Source: CAYNSB01 sp964399625
GTDB taxonomy: Bacteria; Planctomycetota; Phycisphaerae; Phycisphaerales; UBA1924
Assembly (NCBI GenBank): GCA_964399625.1
Contig: CAYNSB010000001.1
Location: 1 to 64,000 of the forward strand
Direction of reading: 5' to 3'
Length of the DNA: 64,000 nt
Shown here one piece after another: positions 1 to 9,400 of this stretch. A program made the position numbers and the translations under genes. The notes under the pieces were generated by a model that was given only the letters and a program-made list of their open reading frames with translations, searched no databases and was not told the origin of the DNA. Numbering within the stretch: position 1 is the first letter of the stretch; the number at the start of each line of letters is the position of its first letter.

Positions 1-24
1 GCTACCAAGCTGCGCTACACCCCG
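1..24 (-). tRNA. tRNA-Pro, 5' end only, cut by the window edge
   Basis: Read on the minus strand, the first 24 bases give a 7-base acceptor strand CGGGGTG, the U8-A9 linker as TA, a D-stem GCGC and a D-loop beginning AGCTTGGTAGC. This is the usual start of a bacterial tRNA. A C at position 1 fits tRNA-Pro (C1:G72) better than most isoacceptors; initiator tRNA also starts with C but with a different acceptor strand. The anticodon lies outside the window, so the identity is inferred. Bases 25-144, between this tRNA and the next gene's stop, hold no gene I can support. Confidence 0.6.
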
Positions 25-144
25 GTTTCCAACGGGCCGATCATAGGCCGCTCGCGTGGGATGGGAAGCGAGGGCTCATCGCTCATCGGTTCGCGGCCAC
101 GGCGGCTTTGGTGAATCCGCGGTTTTGCGGGGCCGCGGCGGGTT

Positions 145-1839
145 TCAAGAGCAACCAGCAGCGAATGCGTTGAGGAAGCAGCCGAAGTCGAGGGCGTTGA
201 GCACGGGCGGCGTGGTCGAAGTATCGCAGTTGGCGTAGCTCTGGCCCGCGGCGAAGGCATTGAGGAAGCAGCCGAAGTCCAGCGCGTTGAGGACGGGCAC
301 GGTCGTTGAGCCGTCGCAGTTGGGGTAGCACGCGTTGCACGTCGGCACGCTGATGCCCGCGGCTCGTTCGCACGAATCGGGGATGCCGTTGCCGTTGCAG
401 TCCTGGCTCGTGCCGCTGGCGATGTCGACCGCATCGTCGATGCCGTTGCCGTTGCAGTCGTACCCGCCGATGCGGATGCAGTAGACATCCTGCTCGCCGT
501 TCAAGGTCATCGACATCGCGAGGAACGCGCCGACCCGATCGGACCACATGTCGTAGTAGTCGCCGATCTTGTTCTGGCTGGGGAACCCGACGGTGCTGTT
601 CCACTGTGGCGTGATGGGTGTGTTGCCCTGCCATGTGTTCCCGCCATCGATTGACGAAGCGTAATACGTGCGACTGAGCGTCGCGTTCAGGCTCTCGCGC
701 GTGTCGTTCCAGATCACATCGATTCGGCCATCGGGCGCGACCGACATGGTGCCGAACCAGTTCCAGTTGTTCGCACCCTGCGCATCGTTGTTGACGCGGA
801 TGGGTGCCGCGAGCCATGTCGCGCCGCCGTCGGTGCTGCGCTGGAACATGACATCGCACGGGTCGGTGCCGGTCGGATTGACGGAGCAGAGGACGTAGAT
901 CCAGCCGTTTCGCGGGCCGCCGGAGCGATCGATCGCGATGCTCGCCTGCCCGAGCAGGCCGCCGGGGTTCGGACTTCCGGTCACGCTGAAAGCGATGTTG
1001 CCGCCCATCGGGAACTGCGCGATGCTGAACGTCGGCGTCGCGGCGCTGTTTCGCGCATCGGTCGACTTGGCGACCCGGAACGTCGTGGTGGTGCTGCCCG
1101 CGACATCGATGCCCGCGATGAACAGGTCTCCGAGCGAGTTGACATCTAGCGTTCCCCACACCGGGATGCCGGTGGGAGTCGGCTGCAGCCAGGTTGCGCC
1201 CTGGTCGGTCGAGCGGCTGAACGCCTGGCTCGCGACGCCGCCGATGCTCCAGTTCTGATAGAGGAATCCACTGCCGCTGGAGTTGGTCTGGTCGACCGTG
1301 AACCACGACTTGTCGCCGCCGAGCGCTTCGACGCCCGCATCGAACGTTGCGCCAAAGTCGAGCGAAGTGAACAACTGGCAGCTAAACCCATTCGGGCCGG
1401 TGTTGGTGAGGCTGAGGTAATAGAGCCGCCCGTTCTTGTCGCTCCTCAGCACGGGGTCGGAACGGAAAATGCCGGGGGTGAGGGGTCCGGGGTTGATCCA
1501 GGTTCGGCCGCCATCGCGGCTGTAGGCGCGCCCGGCCTGGCGAAAGTTGTTTGAGATCGTGTCAAACTGCCGCCAGCCGATCGCGATGCGGTTGGGTGCG
1601 GTCGGGTCGACGGCCATGGAGGCTTCGTTGGCGGCATCGCCGACGATGTTCTGGCCTGCGCCGTTGACGTTGACCTGGCTCGTGAGGTTGTCTGTAAACC
1701 CGGGGCGGCCCGGCCGAGGAGCGAGTACGCGCGGCGGCTTGTCGTAGGGTCCGCCTTCGAGGGTTACTTGTGCCGCGGCGTGGCCCGCGAGAGATGCGAG
1801 AATCGAAAGCGGAACGATCGAGGATGTCGCGGTGCGCAT
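145..1839 (-). CDS. Exported Asp-box (BNR/sialidase-fold) protein with C-terminal dockerin-like repeat pair
   Basis: 564 aa. Residues 1-23 form a signal peptide ending in AAA before Gln24. The body carries several Asp-box motifs of the form S-x-D-x-G-x-T-W, the first at about 107-114, so a beta-propeller of the sialidase/BNR fold is likely. I do not see the catalytic arginine triad clearly enough to call it a sialidase. Two D-C-N-G-N-G-I segments resembling thrombospondin type 3 calcium loops precede residues 500-564, which are two 30-residue repeats with NCD..., LNALDF and CFLNAFAAG, ending in CS just before the stop. The ATG follows a GAGGT ribosome-binding site. Probably secreted or surface-held; the substrate is unknown. 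Confidence 0.85.
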   Translation of the reverse strand: MRTATSSIVPLSILASLAGHAAAQVTLEGGPYDKPPRVLAPRPGRPGFTDNLTSQVNVNGAGQNIVGDAANEASMAVDPTAPNRIAIGWRQFDTISNNFRQAGRAYSRDGGRTWINPGPLTPGIFRSDPVLRSDKNGRLYYLSLTNTGPNGFSCQLFTSLDFGATFDAGVEALGGDKSWFTVDQTNSSGSGFLYQNWSIGGVASQAFSRSTDQGATWLQPTPTGIPVWGTLDVNSLGDLFIAGIDVAGSTTTTFRVAKSTDARNSAATPTFSIAQFPMGGNIAFSVTGSPNPGGLLGQASIAIDRSGGPRNGWIYVLCSVNPTGTDPCDVMFQRSTDGGATWLAAPIRVNNDAQGANNWNWFGTMSVAPDGRIDVIWNDTRESLNATLSRTYYASSIDGGNTWQGNTPITPQWNSTVGFPSQNKIGDYYDMWSDRVGAFLAMSMTLNGEQDVYCIRIGGYDCNGNGIDDAVDIASGTSQDCNGNGIPDSCERAAGISVPTCNACYPNCDGSTTVPVLNALDFGCFLNAFAAGQSYANCDTSTTPPVLNALDFGCFLNAFAAGCS

Positions 1840-1917
1840 ACGAAGACCTCTGAAAGAGATCCTCAGACTACTCCAAAGTCCGGAATTGTCCAGCAGTCCT
1901 TTGGAACCACCAATCCC

Positions 1918-3762
1918 TTACGGGCAGCCGCTCGCGAACTTTCCGAGGAAGCACTGGAAGTCGAAGATGTTGAACACGGGGGCCTGGGTGCTGCCGTCGC
2001 AGTTGGCCCAGGGGTCACGGCGCGCGTAACGGTTCAGGAAGCACACGAAGTCGTTGGCATTGAGCACGGGCGCGGCCTGCGAATCGTCACAGTTCGCATA
2101 GCACGGGAGTGCGATCGATACATCATCGAGCACCGCCGGCTCGCTCTTGCCCGTCAGCACCCACTGGTCGTATGCGATCTGACCGGCGTTGTTCGTCGTG
2201 TTCTTGTCGCGCAGGAACTCGATGTATTCGCGAGTCGTGGTCTGGTAGTAAACGACCACGCGAGCGGATGCCGCGCCCGCGGGAACGTCAAACAGCGTGT
2301 CATCCCAGTTCTGGCCGTCGGCATATGCGTACGAAACAGGGGCGGCCTGCACGGATGCGAAGCCCGCGTTGGTGAAGCCGCGCGGCGGGATGCGATTGTC
2401 CTTGTACCACTTGTTGTTGAGCGCGAAGTGATGGCTGGGCCCGACCGGGACACCGGTGGCGGCGGAAACCGCCGCGTCAACGCCCATCTTGCCTTCATAG
2501 ACCTTGGTCGTGGCTTCGTCCAGCGTTGCGGCGTTGAAGTCGTAGCCGCCGTTTTCGCGCACCAGTTCGCCGTTGCCATCGAAGAACTTGACGTTGATCC
2601 ACATGCGCCGGCCCTCGGCGTAGCCGGTGGGCAGCTTGTGGCCGCTCTCGTTGATGATGCGGACTTTCAGGAAGGTCTGGCTTCCCACGGTCTGGGTGCT
2701 GAGCTGCGTGTCAGAGGCGCGGGCGAGCATGTCCATCGCGCGTGAGATCGAATCGGCCACGGAGTCTTCGCTCAGGCTCGTCTGGTTGTCGGGATAGAGA
2801 TTGCGTACTGCGCGAAGCACCCACGTGTTTCCACCGTTGAACTGGTGACGGGGCAGGTACTGCCGCACCTCGCCGTAACGACATCCCTTGCCGGTGGTCG
2901 TGGGCATGTGGCAATCCTGGCACGTGCTGACCGCGGGCAGGTTGCCGCCGAATCGACCGTTGACGTTCACGGGTCCCGCCGCGTACTGGCTCTGCGACCA
3001 TTCGCTGAACGTGCGCTCGATGGGGAACATGTGCGTCTTGTCGCCATCTGGGTGAGGCGTGTCGAGCGCGTTGAGCGCGTAGGTGCCATCCGGCTGCTTG
3101 GTGAACGCGGGGTTCGACACATCATGACACGTCGCGCACATCTGCGAGCGGGTGTGAAGCGGAGACTGCAGCCACTCGTGGAAGGTGAACTCGGGACCGA
3201 GATCAAACGGCCCGCGCCGACGATCGAATGGATCGAGCACGAAGTTCGCCGAGTGCGCGCCCGTCGGCGGAGTCTGCAGCGCGGCCAGAATCCCTGCATC
3301 CGGCAGCGGGTTGCCCGGGTTCGCGACCGGGTCCACCATGCGGTGACAGAAGTTGCAGGTGACGCCTTCCATGTCGGTGTCAATCAGAGCGGAGCCATCC
3401 GGCGGCTCGCTGCGGCCCATCACCCATCCACCGGGCGTGTGGCAACGGAGGCACAGATCGCCCGCGAACGCGGCATCCTGATTCGCGATCGCGAGCGCCG
3501 CGTGGAACACCGGGTCGCGCGCGGCCTGGCCCATCATCGAGGCCGACCACGCGGTGAAAGGTTCGGTGTCCACGTTGAAGTCGCTGTGGCAGCCACGGCA
3601 GTCGAGCGCGGAGGCGACGGGTTCAACGAGGGTGTTGGGCTGGGTGCCGCCGAAGAAAAAATCTCGCACCGTGGTAGGGAGCGTCGCAAGCGCCACCGGC
3701 ACCCCGATCGCAGCGCCGGCAATGATTCCCACCCAAGCCCAATCTTTGCGTGTTCCGAGCAT
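1918..3762 (-). CDS. Exported five-heme cytochrome c with C-terminal dockerin-like repeat pair
   Basis: 614 aa from the ATG at 3762. A longer in-frame ATG lies at 3954, but its extra 64 residues look non-coding; the chosen start has a purine-rich GGGGGAAG just upstream and leads into a hydrophobic segment at about 10-30, acting as signal or anchor. Five CxxCH heme motifs are visible: CRGCH (55-59), CLRCH (104-108), CNFCH (136-140), CATCH (209-213) and CQDCH (281-285). The region after about 300 has no heme motif and may be a beta-rich domain. The last 60 or so residues are the same Cys-rich repeat pair as in the flanking genes, ending in GCP. Family knowledge suggests electron transfer outside the cytoplasm; the partner is unknown. 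Confidence 0.85.
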   Translation of the reverse strand: MLGTRKDWAWVGIIAGAAIGVPVALATLPTTVRDFFFGGTQPNTLVEPVASALDCRGCHSDFNVDTEPFTAWSASMMGQAARDPVFHAALAIANQDAAFAGDLCLRCHTPGGWVMGRSEPPDGSALIDTDMEGVTCNFCHRMVDPVANPGNPLPDAGILAALQTPPTGAHSANFVLDPFDRRRGPFDLGPEFTFHEWLQSPLHTRSQMCATCHDVSNPAFTKQPDGTYALNALDTPHPDGDKTHMFPIERTFSEWSQSQYAAGPVNVNGRFGGNLPAVSTCQDCHMPTTTGKGCRYGEVRQYLPRHQFNGGNTWVLRAVRNLYPDNQTSLSEDSVADSISRAMDMLARASDTQLSTQTVGSQTFLKVRIINESGHKLPTGYAEGRRMWINVKFFDGNGELVRENGGYDFNAATLDEATTKVYEGKMGVDAAVSAATGVPVGPSHHFALNNKWYKDNRIPPRGFTNAGFASVQAAPVSYAYADGQNWDDTLFDVPAGAASARVVVYYQTTTREYIEFLRDKNTTNNAGQIAYDQWVLTGKSEPAVLDDVSIALPCYANCDDSQAAPVLNANDFVCFLNRYARRDPWANCDGSTQAPVFNIFDFQCFLGKFASGCP

Positions 3763-3990
3763 CTCTCTTCCCCCGGGTGCGACCTTCAAATCTACCCGAT
3801 CATGCCCGCCAGAAAAGGCGCGGGCACCGGAAACCGCCCCAGTCGCGCCCATCTGTGTGGGTGCCCGGGAGCGATAACAGTTTGATCCTTCAGCTATTGT
3901 TCTGTACGGCAATCGTGCTGCGTGGTTCCAACACAAGAGTCTAGGCAAAAACACCCCTCGGACAAACTCAGGGATTGCACCGCCCTTGGC

Positions 3991-4018
3991 GCATGAAAGA
4001 GGGGCCCGTAGGCCCCTC
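3991..4018 (-). terminator. Hairpin terminator candidate of the FG-GAP gene
   Basis: An 8-bp perfect GC-rich stem (GAGGGGCC with GGCCCCTC) and a 4-base loop lie 24 bases beyond the stop of the FG-GAP gene. On the minus strand the stem is followed by TTTCATG, a short T-run. The T-tract is weak, so this is a candidate only. The rest of 3763-4041 shows no gene. Confidence 0.5.
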
Positions 4019-4041
4019 GTGTCGCCACTCTCGGTCGCCCG

Positions 4042-5343
4042 TTACAGACAGCCCTGCGCGTAGCGGTTGATGAAGCACGCAAAGTCATTGACGTTCAGGG
4101 CCGGGGGCGCGGTGGACGCATCGCAGTTGGCATACGGGTCACCGCTGGAGAAGCGGGTCATGAAGCACTGGAAGTCGAGGATGTTGAGGAGAGGCGTGCT
4201 CGTGCTGCCGTCGCAGTTTGCGTAACAGGTCGGCGCGGTGCCCGCGTTGATCAGGACGCTGGTGTTGCCCGAATCCTTGTTGGTCACGGCGATGTCGGTC
4301 ATGCCATCCCGGTCGAAGTCGCCGAAGGTCAGCGCCTGGGGATTCGTGCCCACAGTGAACTGAACCGCGCCGCCGAATGTGCCGTTCCCGGCGTTGGCGA
4401 ACGCCGAGATGGTGCCCGAATCCTCGTTGATCGTGATGAGCTCGAGGTCGCCATCCTTGTCGAGATCGGCGGTCCCGATGTGGCCCGGGTTCACACCGAT
4501 GGTCGGGTAGTTCACCATCGCGGCAAAGACGCCGTTGTTGTTGATGAACACCGAAGCGAAGTTGAACGCGTTGCCGCTGGTCGCGACGGCGAGGTCGGCA
4601 TCGCCGTCACGGTCAAGATCGGCCGCGACGATGCCGACGGGTCGGAGTTCGGATCCCACCGAGAGCGATGTGCCCGGGGTGAACTGGCCGGTGCCGCTGT
4701 TCACGAGCACGGAGATATTGCGATCGCCGTGATTGGTGACGAAGAGCTCCGGCCGGCCATCGCCCGTGATGTCCGCGGCAGTAATCGCACGGGGATCGGA
4801 CCCGACGTTGACGGTCGAAGAGTTGAAGCCGCCCGCCCCGTTATTCAGCAGAACCGTGACGGTGTTCGAGTCGCGGTTTGCGACGGCGAGGTCCACGGTG
4901 CCGTTGGCATCGATGCGGGTCGCGGCGATCCAGCGCGGATTGGCCCCGACCGCAAAGGTTCCGCCTGATGTGAACGTGCCGGTGCCGTTGTTGATGAGCA
5001 GAAGGATCTGGCTGGTGTTGTGGAGCGTCACGGCGAGATCGATGTCGCCATCGCCATCGATATCGACGGAGCGAACGAAGTTGGGGCTCGTGCCGGACCC
5101 GGTGGGAATGTTCACGGGCGAACCGAACACGCCGCTGCCGTTGTTCTTCAGGATGATGATGCGATCGGGGGTGTCGGCCGCGATGGCAAGGTCGAGGTCA
5201 CCATCGTTGTCGAAGTCGCCTTGTGCGATGCCGTCCGGGTTTGCGGCCGTCGCGTAGTTCACGGGCGGATCGAAACTGACCGCGGCGATGGCGCTCCCGG
5301 CGAAGAGGGCGATGGCGGCGACGGTGATAGAACGGTTCTTCAT
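4042..5343 (-). CDS. Exported FG-GAP/VCBS repeat protein with C-terminal dockerin-like repeat pair
   Basis: 433 aa from the ATG at 5343, which has a GGGAG ribosome-binding site 7 bases upstream; an upstream in-frame ATG would add 48 residues that hide the signal peptide. Residues 1-20 are a signal peptide. About seven FG-GAP/VCBS blades follow, each with a calcium-loop core such as FDNDGDLDLAI, VDIDGDGDIDLAV, DLDRDGDADLAV or DFDRDGMTDIAV, giving an integrin-alpha-like seven-bladed propeller. The C-terminal 60 or so residues hold two copies of the Cys-rich repeat (LNILDFQCFM..., LNVNDFACFINRYAQGC) with a single Leu after the last Cys. Likely a secreted calcium-binding surface protein. Third of three tagged exoproteins in a row on this strand. 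Confidence 0.85.
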   Translation of the reverse strand: MKNRSITVAAIALFAGSAIAAVSFDPPVNYATAANPDGIAQGDFDNDGDLDLAIAADTPDRIIILKNNGSGVFGSPVNIPTGSGTSPNFVRSVDIDGDGDIDLAVTLHNTSQILLLINNGTGTFTSGGTFAVGANPRWIAATRIDANGTVDLAVANRDSNTVTVLLNNGAGGFNSSTVNVGSDPRAITAADITGDGRPELFVTNHGDRNISVLVNSGTGQFTPGTSLSVGSELRPVGIVAADLDRDGDADLAVATSGNAFNFASVFINNNGVFAAMVNYPTIGVNPGHIGTADLDKDGDLELITINEDSGTISAFANAGNGTFGGAVQFTVGTNPQALTFGDFDRDGMTDIAVTNKDSGNTSVLINAGTAPTCYANCDGSTSTPLLNILDFQCFMTRFSSGDPYANCDASTAPPALNVNDFACFINRYAQGCL

Positions 5344-5521
5344 GGCAATCTCCCAGGGTGGCCCGGCACGAGTGTGGATGAATGGGGCCGCGAGCACTTC
5401 GCGACGTGCGAATGCCGTGGGGAGGGAGATTGCAACTCTGATGCCATGAAAAAGGGCACCAAAACCGGCAACTATTGGCCAGTTCACATGCCGCGCGGCC
5501 AGTGAGAGTCACCAGTGAGCT

Positions 5522-6310
5522 TCAGTCGCGCTTCGGGAACCGTGGGCGCGTGATGTAGACGTTGTCGTCGATGGTGGACGGATCGCCATCAGGACCGGCC
5601 GAGTAGAAGTACGGTTTGTTCGTGAGAGGAATGCCGCCGTCGGCATCCACCTGGCTGCCCGTGCCGTAATAGCCGTCGGCCCGCCGGATCGTGCGAAGGC
5701 CGTAGAACTTCTGGGGTGGAGCAAGGCCGATCACGACTTCGGTATCCACCGGTGAAGGGTTCGTCTGCAGCGTGATGTCCTTCACCACGACCCCTTTGAA
5801 GGTCGGATGCACGTAGTGGATCGGGTTGCCCCAGCCATCGAACACGGTGAGCAGCTTGGGCTGCTGGGCGTAGTTCGGCGAGTTGGGGGCAGGGTCGGTC
5901 TGGTCGGGGTCATACTCGCGGACGAGCTTCGAATCGAGGTTCTTGATCGCCGCGATCGCCTGCGGCACCGCCTGGCATTGCAGGACGAAGAGGCCAATGG
6001 CGTTGATGGGTTCCGCAGGGTTGCCGCCCGGGCAGTTGCGACCATCGACGACCGGGATGAGGTATCGGTTGCCGCCCGGACGCGGGTCCTCGACGGTCGC
6101 GGGCGGGATGTTCCCGGTTGCGGAGACGTAGGTCTCAAGCGCTGATTCGAGCGTCTTGAGCGTCTGCTCGGTCAGACGCTGCTTGCCGGCACCCGCCACC
6201 TTGCCCACCACGATGACGGTGAGCGCGACCAGCACCGCGATGATCGAAATCACCACGAGCAGTTCGTTGATCGTGAACCCGGCGCGTCCAGAACGTTTGA
6301 AATGGAGCAT
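5522..6310 (-). CDS. Type II secretion pseudopilin-like protein (GspG-type N-terminus)
   Basis: About 262 aa from the ATG at 6310, chosen because GGAAG lies 6-7 bases upstream; an in-frame ATG 8 codons earlier has no ribosome-binding site. The prepilin peptidase site is GFTINELL at residues 11-18, with Phe as +1 and the conserved Glu at +5, followed by a hydrophobic helix (about 17-38). The Gly/Pro-rich C-terminal part is longer than in classical GspG (about 145 aa) and is typical of planctomycete prepilin-like proteins. It would be cleaved and assembled into a periplasmic pseudopilus, or could be an envelope protein using the same export route. No other type II genes are in the window. It sits just downstream of secA and upstream of three tagged exoprotein genes. 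Confidence 0.75.
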   Translation of the reverse strand: MLHFKRSGRAGFTINELLVVISIIAVLVALTVIVVGKVAGAGKQRLTEQTLKTLESALETYVSATGNIPPATVEDPRPGGNRYLIPVVDGRNCPGGNPAEPINAIGLFVLQCQAVPQAIAAIKNLDSKLVREYDPDQTDPAPNSPNYAQQPKLLTVFDGWGNPIHYVHPTFKGVVVKDITLQTNPSPVDTEVVIGLAPPQKFYGLRTIRRADGYYGTGSQVDADGGIPLTNKPYFYSAGPDGDPSTIDDNVYITRPRFPKRD

Positions 6311-6401
6311 GGGCGGCTTCCTGTTTGAGATCATGCGACAGCATACCGCCCGGATCGGTATGCAAGACTATACGCCAGCAAGACCCCGGCGGATGCGTCT
6401 G

Positions 6402-9400
6402 TCACGCGGGAGCCCCACCACCCCCCCCGCCACCACCGGGCATCACATCGAACCCAGGGCCACTGATGGAGCCGAACATGGACTGCATCGCGCCGCCCGT
6501 TCCGCTTCCCGGTCCGCCCGCGGGCGCGCCGACCGGCGGGCGGGGCGGTAACCGTTGCGGCGGCGGAGCGATAGGGCCGGGGCTCAGCCGGACCTTGAAG
6601 ATGTCGTCGGTGATGCGGTCGCGCACCAACTCCAGCATCTGCTGGAAGAGCTTGGACCCTTCGCGCTTGAACTCGGTCCGGGGGTCCTGCTGGCTGAACG
6701 CACGGAAGTTGATGGTGTCGCGCAGCACATCCATGGCGTAGAGGTGATCTTTCCAGGTGGTGTCCAGCGTCTGCAGCAGGATGCCCTGCTCAAACTGCAC
6801 GAGTTCGGCGCGGACCACGCTCTCGACCCGGGCCCGGATGGCATCCTGCCGCTCCCTGCCCTCGAGGTATCGCATCCACTCAGACATTCCGACGTTGTAC
6901 TTCGCGCGCAGGTGCGCCTCGAGCGCTTCATCATCCTTGCACTCGAGCGCGGCCTGAACTTCCTTCTCAAGACCGCCCGATTCCATCGCGGCGCGAGATG
7001 CCGCGATCAGATCCTGCTTGGCCTGCTGCGGCGGGCGGGACCGAAGAGTCTCGACGGTCCAGTTCAACCCGAAGCGGCGATTGGCCCAGTCGACCAGGTA
7101 CTGCGCTGCCCCCATCGGGTTCTGGCGCATGAGCATCATGGTGACTTCCATCGAAAACTCGACCGGGCTCTCGACTTCGCGCTTCTCGTACTGTTCGCGC
7201 GCCTGGGCCATGATGACTTCGGCCGGCGGGCTCTCCCTGCTTTCGAGCGCGGTCGTGATCGTGTCCACGCTCAGGTCGAGACCGAACTTGTTCTTCATGG
7301 CGCTCACGAGCTGCTGGGCGCCGAAGTTGGGCACCAGGAACTGCGCGATGCCGGCGAGGTCCGCCTCGTCGATGCGGTGCTCGGCCGCGCTCGACAGCAC
7401 ATTGCGCACGTGACGGCGGCTGTCGGTCTGGCTCTCGAGTTCGCGCGGCGTCAGTTCAACGCCGAATCGGCCCCGGGCCCACGCGATGAGCCCCTGCACG
7501 TCGAAGTCAACCTTGACATCCGAGCCTTCTTCCGGGATGTACTCGCCGAGGGTGACATCGATCATCGACCGGGCCTCGGCCTTGGCCTCTTCGCGGATCC
7601 GCTTCTCGATTTCGTAGTCTTCAAGCCCGCGGAGACGCTCGGGCGCGACGGACACATCCAGACGCTGGCGAGCAAACTCGGCGACACACACGAGCGGATA
7701 GTCCTTCGCGAGGAACTCCCCGCACGCGTCGTCGATCGCTTCGTGGATGTAGTTGAGGATGATGCCCTTGGTATCGCGGCCCTCGAGCACCTGCTGCCGC
7801 AGCCCGTAGAACGTCTGACGCTGGTGCTCCATGACCTCGTCGTACTCGAGGATGTTCTTTCGCACCTGGAAGTTGCGCTCTTCGACCTTGCGCTGCGCCC
7901 GCTCCACGCTCTTGGAGAGCCACGGGTGCTCGATGGAGTCGCCCTCTTTCATGCCGAGCTTCGCGAGGAGCTTCATCTGCGTCTCGCCCGCGAACATCTT
8001 CATCAGGTCATCTTCGAGGCTGACGTAGAAGCGCGATGAACCCTTGTCGCCCTGTCGGCCCGAGCGGCCGCGCAGCTGGTTGTCGATGCGGCGGGCCTCG
8101 TGACGTTCGGTGCCGATGACGTGCAGACCGCCGACATCTTCCACCGAATCGAACCAGCGGATGCGGTGGAGCAGGAAACGTCCGGACGCGTCGAGCGCTT
8201 CGCGCAGCTCTTCGGCCGAGAGACGATCGACCTTGTTTCCCAGATAGGTGTGCTTCTCGGCCCAGTGGCGGAGCAACTCGAGCTCAAGCTCGGCGAACGG
8301 GACCGTCTCGATATCGCGCTTCTGCTTGCCGAGTTCCTTGGGGCCGATCTTGCGGAAGACCGCTTCGCGCAGCTCGTCTTCTGACGAGTTGACGGTGACC
8401 GTCGCGGGCGCGATGCCGCGCCGCAGCCAGTGATCGAGCAGCGCCTCTCGCGTGCACTTGCCGAGCTTGATATCCGTGCCGCGGCCGGCCATGTTCGTCG
8501 CGATCATGACCGCGCCGAGTTGACCCGCATTCTCGACGATGTGGGCCTCACGCTCGTGCTGCTTGGCATTGAGAACTTCGTGCTTGATGTTGTGCTTGTT
8601 GCCCAGCATTTTCGCGAGCGTTTCGCTCTTCTCGACGCTGGTGGTACCGACGAGCACGGGGCGGCCGACATCGTTGAACGCCTTGATCTCGTCGACGATG
8701 TGCTCCCACTTGTCCTTGGCGCGCAGGAACATCAGGTCGTCAAAGTCGCGCCGGACCACGGGCTTGTTGGTCGGGATCGAGACCACGTCGAGCTTGTAGA
8801 TATCGTGGAACTCCTGCGCCTCGGTATCCGCGGTGCCGGTCATGCCCGCGAGACGCTTGTACATCTTGAAGAAGTTCTGGATCGTGACCGTCGCGACGGT
8901 CTGCGTCTCCTGCTTGATCGGCACCTTCTCCTTCGCCTCAACCGCCTGGTGCAGACCGTCCGACCACTGCCGCCCGATCATCGGACGACCCGTGAACACG
9001 TCCACGATCACCACGCCCGGCTCCACGCGCCCCGTCTGCTGGTCGGGCTGGTTCATGATGATGTAGTCGCGGTCCCGCTGGTACACCACGTGCGCCCGCA
9101 GCGCCTGCTGCAGCAGGTGCGGCAGGTCCATGTTCTCGCCCACGTACAGCGAGCCCACGCCCGCCGCCCGCTGCGCCTCGGCCACGCCGTCGTGCGTCAG
9201 GTTCACCTGCTTGCGATCGAGCTCCACCTCGTAGAACTGCGTAAAGCGAGAACGCTCCGCCTCGAGGCGCGGCAGCTCGGCCTTCGCCGCCTTGAGCTTC
9301 TCGTTCATCGCAGGAACCGCGCCCTTGTCCCGCGCCTGGCGGATATCGCCCTCGATGCCCTTGATCGTCTGCTTGCACTTCTGCACGCGATCGTCGTGCT

